NCBI GenBank assembly: GCA_037893245.1
Contig: JBAIAA010000518.1
Span: 806,001 to 870,000 of the forward strand
Source of the DNA: Crossaster papposus
Taxonomy: Eukaryota; Echinodermata; Asteroidea; Velatida; Solasteridae
Length of the DNA stretch: 64,000 nucleotides
Direction of reading: 5' to 3'
Shown: positions 51,301 to 60,300 of the stretch, one piece after another
How positions within the stretch are numbered: the stretch's first letter is position 1
How the letters are laid out: the number at the start of each line of letters is the position of its first letter
Position numbers and translations under genes: made by a program
Notes under the pieces: model-generated
Told to the model about the DNA's origin: nothing
Seen by the model: the letters and a program-made list of their open reading frames with translations, nothing else
Database searches by the model: none

Positions 51301-54300
51301 TCATTCCCCAAGGTAATCTTGTATCAATTCAATACAGTTCATCAACCACGTTTTTGTGTCGTCTAAACGGCATTTTGGAAGACACTAAAGCCGTGTTCGC
51401 ACTGGACTTTTTTGGGGGAAGGTTTTACTGAGACGATGGTAAAATAAAAAATTGTCAAATGTTACCACTGTTCGCACTTGGACTTTCGACACGGGAAATT
51501 TTACCGAGACCGTGGAAGAAGTAGCCGAGCTGTCATTATAATGACTCATGAGGGCGCTTTGCGTGACCTTTCTGCATTGACCCCGGTGTACCCATTTGTG
51601 CGCGCGCGTTTTTTCCCCCGATGCATCAGCGTGCCCGCACGTAAACAATGCAAAGAGCGCATGCGCGGTGTCTTGTGTAGCATGACCTTGCACTGGAGGG
51701 CCGGATTAACGTTTTCCTGAGACGCTTTTACCGACTTGCGCTGTTCGCACTGGACTTATCGTCTAGGGAAAGGTTACCTGGGAAGTTTTCCCGGGCAGCA
51801 GTTGGCCGGTAGAAGTACCCACTGGACTCGGGAGAAGTACCTGAGAGGAAAACGTCCTAGGCTGTCCGCACTGGACTTAAAGGTAGTATACACCATTGGT
51901 AATTTGTTGAATTATCAGGAATGGGTGGATTTGGGGGGTTGTATTTTATAGTAAATATCGTTTAACTGACCTGTCCGAATTTTTACATTCATGGATGCCG
52001 AGAAAAGCATGAAAAACAGCGTTTGTTTTCCACCGGAGTCGAGCAGTTATTCTTATGTTATCTTTGTTTTTTCGCGCTCGCCGGACGGCGAGAATGAATT
52101 TTGGTTTATACAATTTAATTTTTTGTAACAATTACAGGATATCTAGGGCCCTTATTTTGCTGGATGCCTACAATCATTATTTACTTTTAAATAAGTAAGA
52201 TATTTCTTAATAATTCGGTAGTAAATTTTTTCGATATCTGCAAATGGTGTATACTACCTTTAAAATGGGAAAAGTACCCATCGTCTAGGTATGTTTTATC
52301 AAGTCCAGTGCGAACAGGGCTTTAACCAGTCTTAAATTCTGTATGACCCAAAATGGGGGTAAGTAACCATCTTTGGGGCTTTCAGATGGTCCGTTTGGCT
52401 GGAAGATCCATAAATCACTTAAAATGGCAAAACATGGCAACAAAATTTCAAATAAACACACCATAAACACTCTAAAAACCAGTTTCACAGTATCGCTTAG
52501 CTTTTTTTTTGTTTAACCCTAACCCTGCCAGACCCAGCACAGTGCATCTGTGGTGACTGCTTGACCTTGCTGCACTCTGCACACAAGTCATTGTGACAAA
52601 GTATGCAATATGTTGTGTCTGGCAGGGTTTCTAGCCAAAATACCCTGGAGGGTTAGGGTTAAAGGTAGGATACACCATTGGTAATTGCTTGAATTACCAT
52701 GAATGGGTGGATTTTGAGTTGTGTTTTATAGTAATTATCGTTTAACTGACCTGTCCGAAGTTTTTCAATCATGGATGCTGAGAAAAGCCAGAAAACAGCA
52801 TTTGTTTTTAACCGGCGTCGGGCAGTGGTTCTTATGTATTTATTTTAGTTTTTCGCGTTCGCTGTCCGGCGATAACAAATTTTTTAAATAATATTATTTA
52901 AACAAAATTTGGAACAATTACAGGATATGTAGCGCAATCATTTTGCTAAATGCCTGCAATCATTATTTACTTCCAAATAAAGTAAGATATTTCTTAATAA
53001 ATCTGTTGTAGTTTTTTTTTTTATATCTGCGAATGCATCCTTAGCCACGCAGCGCTTTTACGCGCTTTCTACTATTATCGCTCAAACCCCTGCGGACATT
53101 CGGCAAAAAATCAATCAGACCAAGGCCATTTCCCAAACCCTAGCTTTGGATCCGTCTCCGGCTACAGCCTATTGCTAAACTGTATGAATGAAGCCTGAGA
53201 TGAAGACAAAGCTGGGATTCGAAAAACAGCCAAAGGCATGCGAACCAACGCGCATTTCTATTGGTCCATTCGCTTGGACATCTGAGGTGTTCTCACAAAT
53301 GTTCATCCTCCCACGTAAAAATAAAAATTATTCAGAAAAATTGTAGAAATTAACGTACAGAACGTGAAATAAAGCCTTGCTATTTTATATATATTATACA
53401 GAATAAGAAACATAAAAGACTGAAAAGCTACGTAAACGCCAATAAAATTAAGTATAGTGGTAGAAATTGTCATTTTACCAGGGGTGGACGTTCACATCAT
53501 GTATTGGCCAACTTGTTTAATAATTGCTGTGAATGTCCGCAGGGTTTGAGGGCGACAATTCAAGAGCCTGTTAACCTCTGCGCAGTTCAGGATGCTGCAA
53601 ATGGCGTCTCCTAGCTTTTTTACCCTCTTGTTTTGAAGGAACTACACTGGCTTCCTGTCTCCCAAAGGATTGTTTTCAAACTCATGCTTCTGGTCCACAA
53701 AGCTCTAAACAACAAGGCTCCCTACTACATTAAGGAACTACTACATGAATATTCTCCAGCAAGAACTCTTAGATCAAGTAACCAGCAACTTCTCAAGGAA
53801 CCAATTGCTAAACGAACATGGGGCGCCAAATCTTTTTCTGTTGCAGCTCCTCGACTTTGGAATTCATTGCCACTTGAACTCAGATCATGCCATTGTACAA
53901 CTAGGTTCAAATCGCTTCTTAAGACTTACTTGATGTCACAAATTTTCAAGGATTAATTTACTTACTTACTTACTTTACTTGTTGTTGTCTACAGCGCCTT
54001 GAGCACCCTGCAGGGTGGATATGTGCGCTTTACAAATCTCATTATTATTATTGTAGAGTGCCCAAAACTAAAGTTGCTTTCAATTCTTGGCAGAATAGAA
54101 GCTTTACCTCACTATGGTATCACTTGGTATTACCATTTTTTGCATTCATTACCAAATTAATTGTTGTTGTTTTTTGCAGACTATATGTTCCACCTCCCCT
54201 TCTGTGCCCTCATGGGCCCAGATAATCTTCATTTGATCCAGAAATACATCATCTCCTTTGTGCCCTCGGTGCGCACGCTTAAACTGACCAATCGGAGACT

Positions 54301-57300
54301 GACCCAGCTGCGACGGACATCCACAACAGCGCCCCCTAGTGTGCTGGCGGTGGGCAATCCAACAATGCCGCACTCTACGTAAGTTTCTATGCCCTTTAAG
54401 GAAGGAGTCAGATTGGCGTTGGGGAAGTCGGGTTGAAGTTGATGGAGTTGGGGGAGTCGGGGGGGGGGGGGGGGGGGGGGGGGGGAGTCGGGTTGGAGTT
54501 GGGGGAGTCGGGTTGGAGTTGGGGGAGTCGGGTTGGAGTTGGGGGAGTCGGGTTGGAGTTGGGGGAGTCGGGTTGGAGTCGGGGGGGAGTTGGGTTGGAG
54601 TCGGGGGGGAGTCGGGTTGGAGTCGGGGGGGAGTCGGGGGGGGGAGTCGGGTTGGAGTTGGGGGAGTCGGGTTGAAGTTGATGGAGTCGGGTTGGAGTTG
54701 GGGGAGTCGGGTTGGAGTTGGGGAGTCGGGTTGGAGTTGGGGGAGTCGGGTTGGAGTTGGGGGAGTCGGGTTGGAGTTGGGGGAGTCGGGTTGGAGTTGG
54801 GGGAGTCGGGTTGGTGTTGGGGGAGTCGGGTTGAAGTTGATGGAGTCGGGTTGGAGTTGGGGGAGTCGGTTGAAGTTGATGGAGTCGGGTTGGAGTTGGG
54901 GGAGTCGGGTTGGAGTCGGGGGGAGTTGGTTGGAGTTGGGGGAGTCGGGTTGGAGTTGGGGGAGTCGGGTTGGAGTCGGGTTGGAGTTGGGGGAGTCGGG
55001 TTGAAGTTGATGGAGTCGGGTTGGAGTCGGGGGGAGTTGGTTGGAGTTGGGGGAGTCGGGTTGGAGTTGGGGGAGTCGGGTTGGAGTCGGGTTGGAGTTG
55101 GGGGAGTCGGGTTGGAGTCGGGTTGGAGTTGGGGGAGTCGGGGGGGGGAGTCGGGTTGGAGTTGGGGGAGTCGGGTTGGAGTCGGGGGGAGTTGGGTTGG
55201 AGTCGGGTTGGAATTGGGGGAGTCGGGTTGGAGTTGGGCGAGTCGGGTTGGCGTTGGGGGAGTCGGGTTGGAGTTGGGGGAGTCGGGTTGGAGTTGGGGG
55301 ATTCGGGTTGGAGTTGGGGGAGTCGGGTTGGAGTTGGGGGAGTCGGGGGGAGTTGGGTTGGAGTCGGGTTGGAGTCGGGTTGGAGTTGGGGGAGTCGGGG
55401 GGGGGGGGAGTCGGGTTGGAGTTGGGGAGTCGGGTTGGAGTTGGGCGAGTCGGGTTGGCGTTGGGGGAGTCGGGTTGGCGTTGGGGGAGTCGGGTTGGAG
55501 TTGGGGGATTCGGGTTGGAGTTGGGGGAGTCGGGTTGGAGTTGGGGGAGTGCGGTTGGAGTTGGGGGAGTCGGGTTGGAGTTGGGGGAGTCGGGTTGGAG
55601 TGGGAGGAGTCGGGTTGGAGTTGGGGGAGTCGGGTTGGAGTTGGGGGAGTCGGGTTGGAGTTGGGGGAGTCGGGTTGGAGTGGGGGGAGTCGGGTTGGCG
55701 TGGGGCGAGTCGGGTCGGCGTGTGGGGAGTCGGGTCGGCGTGGGGGGAGTCGGGTCGGCGTGGGGGGAGTCGGGTTGGCGTGGGGGGGAGACGGGTCGGT
55801 GTAGGGAGAGTCAGGTCGGTGTAGGGAGAGTCAGGTCGGCGTGGGGGAGTCGGTTTGGCATGGGAGAGTGAGATTGGTGTGGGGGTGAGACGGGTCGGCG
55901 TGGGAGAGTAAGGTCGGTGTAGGGAGAGTCAGGTCGGCGTGGGGGAGTCAGGTTGGCGTTGACCTTACTTTCCCACGCCGACCCGTCTCTCCCCCCCACG
56001 TCAACCGACTCCCCCACGCCGACCTGACTCTCCCTACATATATTGACCAAGCTTTCCACTCCTGAGTCCAAAATACACTCGTACATCTAGCTTTAGTCCA
56101 CTCGCCTCTGGTCTGAAATCTTCTTTAGAGTAGAATAAAACATTTCTAAAATATGACTGGTACCCTGTAGTTAATCTCCAACCCCCCCCCCCCCCCCCCC
56201 CCCAAAGACCCGAAATATGGAATCTAGGCTCTATACAAGATTGTTTTAACCATTCATGAGTTAAAACAAATGAATGATTTTGATAAAATGGCAGAATTCC
56301 GGCACTTCCGGCAGCCACCCAGGAAGCCCAAATGGTGAGGAACTGCTTCCAGTCTCGCTCCACGTTGTCGTCACTGGTGGGAGAGCCAGGCACTGACTCG
56401 GTGGTGCTGACTGGCAATGACGCAACCGTGGACAATGTCCGGCGGAAGATGACCGGTCACTCGGTCTTGCATTTTGCAACCCATGCCGAGCAGGATAATG
56501 CGATCGTGAAGGTATTTGTTAATTCTTTTTAGTCAACAATGACCTGCTCTGTGAAAATGAGTCAGATGTTGAAAATTTGGCCAACAGAGTTATGTATACC
56601 ATTAGAAAGAGTGCACTGTCCTCTTTAATTTGATATATGTTGGAGGTCTGTAGCATGTTGCGTTTATGTGATACACGGCGCTGGATTATTTTTTTACGAA
56701 ACTCGATCCGAGGCGGGTTTCAGGCCGATGGTAACGGGAAGCACACCCACGCATTTCTGGCTTTGCTCCCTGCTGACAGACTTTTACGGCCTTGCTCGTG
56801 ACGTGTTTGCGTCATCCGTTTTGAATCTGGGGAAAACTTTACGTGTATATCCTTCAGAGCGAACTAGTTAAAGTCCAAGGATCCCTCAAAAGCGCACTCG
56901 GCACTGTAGCTCGTAAGCCTGAAGAAACCTGTAGAGACGAGACAATGAGAAGAAGGTACAGTTTTAGAGGTGGGAGGAAAACCCCAGAAGAATATCCTGG
57001 GGAAAACCCATGGAGTCGGGCAGGGACTGAAAACCCAATCCACATATTGGCCCAGGCCGGATTCGAACCCGGGTCATATAGTGGTGGAAGGCAAGGAAAC
57101 AAACGCTACGCCAACCTGGCTCCCACATCTTGATATCTGGTAATTAAGCAGTTCGCGCCGGATGACGTATATAAACACAGAGTTTTCCCCAAATTCAAAA
57201 CGGATGACGGATAAACACGCCAAGTTCAAGTTTGAAAATGTATGTCAGCAGCGAGCAAGGCCGGAAAAGCGTGGGCATGCTTCCTGGCAATCTCGGACTG

Positions 57301-60300
57301 AATCCTGCCCCTCGGCTAGGTGATGTTAAAATAATCCCGGGGCGAACTGGTTAAAGCCGGTACTTGACTACAACTCTGAATTTCTCTTTGAAACGTTAGA
57401 TGATCATGTAAGGCAGGCAGGACTGCCCGTCTGAGAGAGCTTCAACGGGGGACTTCAGCATGCAGGGCTTCCTGGTCTCTGGTAGTTAAAGCTGGTACTT
57501 GACTACAACTCTGAATTTCTCTTTGAAACTTTAGATGATCATGGAAGGCAGGCAGGACTGCCCGTCTGAGAGAGCCTCAACGGGGGACTTCAGCATGAGA
57601 GCTTCCTGGTCTCTGGTAGTTAAAGCTGGTACTTGACTACAACTCTGAATTTCTCTTTGAAACTTTAGATGATCATGGAAGGCAGGCAGGACTGCCCGTC
57701 TGAGAGAGCTTCAACGGGGGACTTCAGCATGCAGGGCTTCCTGGTCTCTGGTAGTTAAAGCTGGTACTTGACTACAACTCTGAATTTGTCTTTGAAACTT
57801 TAGATGATCATGGAAGGCAGGCAGGACTGCCCGTCTGAGAGAGCTTCAACAGGGGACTTCAGCATGCGGGGCTTCCTGGTCTCTGGTAGTTAAAGCTGGC
57901 ACTTGACTACAACTCTGAATTTGTCTTCGAAACTTTAGATGATCATGGAAGGCAGGCAAGACTACCCGTCTGAGAGAGCCTCAACGGGGGACTTCAGCAT
58001 GCAGGGCTTCCTGGTCTCTGGTAGATAAAGCTTGTACTCGACTACAACTCTGAATTTGTCTTTGAAACTTTAGATGATCATGGAAGGCAGGCAGGACTGC
58101 CCATCTGAGAGAACTTCAACGGGGGACTTCAGCATGCGGGGCTTCCTGGTCTCTGGTAGATAAAGCTGGTACTTGACTACAACTCTGAATTTCTCTTTGA
58201 AACTTTAGATAATCATGGAAGGTAGTCAAGACTGCCCGTCTGATAGAGCTTCAACGGGTGACTTCAGCATGCGGGGCTTCCTGGTCTCTGGTAGTTAAAA
58301 GCTGGTACTTAATTGACTACCACTCTGAATTTGTCTTTGAAACTTTAGATGATCATGGAAGGCAGGCAAGACTGCCCGTCTGAGAGAGCCTCAACGGGGG
58401 ACTTCAGCATGCGGGGCTTCCTGGTCTCTGGTAGATAAAGCTGGTACTTGACTACAACTCTGAATTTCTCTTTGAAACTTTAGATAATCATGGAAGGTAG
58501 GCAAGACTGCCCGTCTGAGAGAGCTTCAACAGGTGACTTCAGCATGCGGGGCTTCCTGGTCTCTGGTAGTTAAAAGCTGGTACTTGACTACAACTCTGAA
58601 TTTCTCTTTAAAACTTTAGATGATCATGGAAGGCAGGCAAGACTGCCCGTCTGAGAGAGCCTCAACGGGGGACTTCAGCATGCGGGGCTTCCTGGTCTCT
58701 GGTAGATAAAGCTGGTACTTGACTACAACTCTGAATTTCTCTTTGAAACTTTAGATAATCATGGAAGGTAGTCAAGACTGCCCGTCTGAGAGAGCTTCAA
58801 CGGGTGACTTCAGCATGCGGGGCTTCCTGGTCTCTGGTAGTTAAAAGCTGGTACTTGACTACCACTCTGAATTTGTCTTTGAAACTTTAGATGATCATGG
58901 AAGGCAGGCAGGACTGCCCGTCTGAGAGAGCTTCAACGGGGGACTTCAGCATGCAGGGCTTTCTGGTCTCTGGTAGTTAAAGCTGGTACTGTACTCGACT
59001 ACAACTCTGAATTTCTCTTTGAAACTTTAGATGATCATGGAAGGCAGGCAAGACTGCCCGTCTGAGAGAGCCTTAACGGGGGACTTCAGCATGCAGGGCT
59101 TCCTGGTCTTGGCGCGCAGCCACGAGCACTGCAGTGGCCTCCTGATGGCTGAGGAGGTCAAAGATCAAAGGTTGAAGGCCGAGGTGGCCGTGCTCAGCTG
59201 TTGTCAAACAGGGAAAGGTCAGGTAACCGGTGAGTATCTTTTTCGTGATAAATATTTGGCTCGCTTGCAAACAAAAATCTCTGTTTGACAAACTAGAAGT
59301 TTACAAAGACGTAAGCTCATTGAGTGTTCGCTCACATTATAGGTCGCTTACCAGGTTCTTCGTGAAATTGGGAGTGATATCTGGCTATACAGCATTTAGG
59401 ATTTATGACTTCTGGGTCTTTCTATATATTAGGGCACCAATGGGGTTTTCACTTTGAATTGTTATCGTATCATAAGTCCGACGCCTCATAAGTCCGACGC
59501 CTCATAAGTCCGACGCCTCATAAGTCCGACGCCTCATAAGTCCGATGCCTCATAAGTCCGACGCCTCATAAGTCCGACGCCTCATAAGTCCAACGCCTCA
59601 TAAGTCCGACGCCTCATAAGTCTGACGCCTCATAAGTCTGACGCATCATAAGTCCGACGCATCATAAGTCCGACGCATCATAAGTCCGACGCATCATAAG
59701 TCCGACGCATCATAAGTCCGACGCATCATAAGTCCGACGCATCATAAGTCCGACGCATCATAAGTCCGACGCATCATAAGTCCGACGCATCATCAGTCCG
59801 ACGCATCATCAGTCCGACGCATCATCAGTCCGACGCATCATAAGTCCGACGCATCATAAGTCCGACGCATCATAAGTCCGACGCATCATAAGTCCGACGC
59901 ATCATAAGTCCGACGCATCATAAGTCCGACGCATCATAAGACTGAAATTTCGAAATTATGAGGCGGCGGATTTATGAAGAATTAGACTCGTAGTATTCGG
60001 CCTCATAGCTCCGACGTCGGACAAAAAAGTTAACCTTAATTGTCGCACTTAAGAGGCGTCGGACCTTATGGGGCGTCGGACCTTATGGGGCGTCGGACCT
60101 AATGGGCTGTCGGACCTTATGGGCTGTCGGACCTAATGGGCTGTCGGACCTAATGGGCTGTCGGACCTATGGGCTGTCGGACCTATGGGCTGTCGGACCT
60201 AATGGGCTGTCGGACCTAATGGGCTGTCGGACCTATGGGTTGTCAGACTTTATGGGCCTTTATTTAGTTGGAGGATGAGATTTTGTCGGACCTACGAATG

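Noticed and set aside
53633..53956. Host gene of 107 codons
   Set aside because: Matches the C-terminal end of L2/CR1-type reverse transcriptase ORFs and is 5'-truncated with a microsatellite tail.
54339..55871. Several overlapping 220-420-codon ORFs of Gly/Ser/Val/Trp repeats
   Set aside because: All frames of the 20-bp G-rich minisatellite are open; it is intron DNA after CHAT exon 11.
59470..59945. CRISPR-like direct repeats
   Set aside because: 16-bp repeats with no spacers, inside an animal intron; a plain minisatellite.
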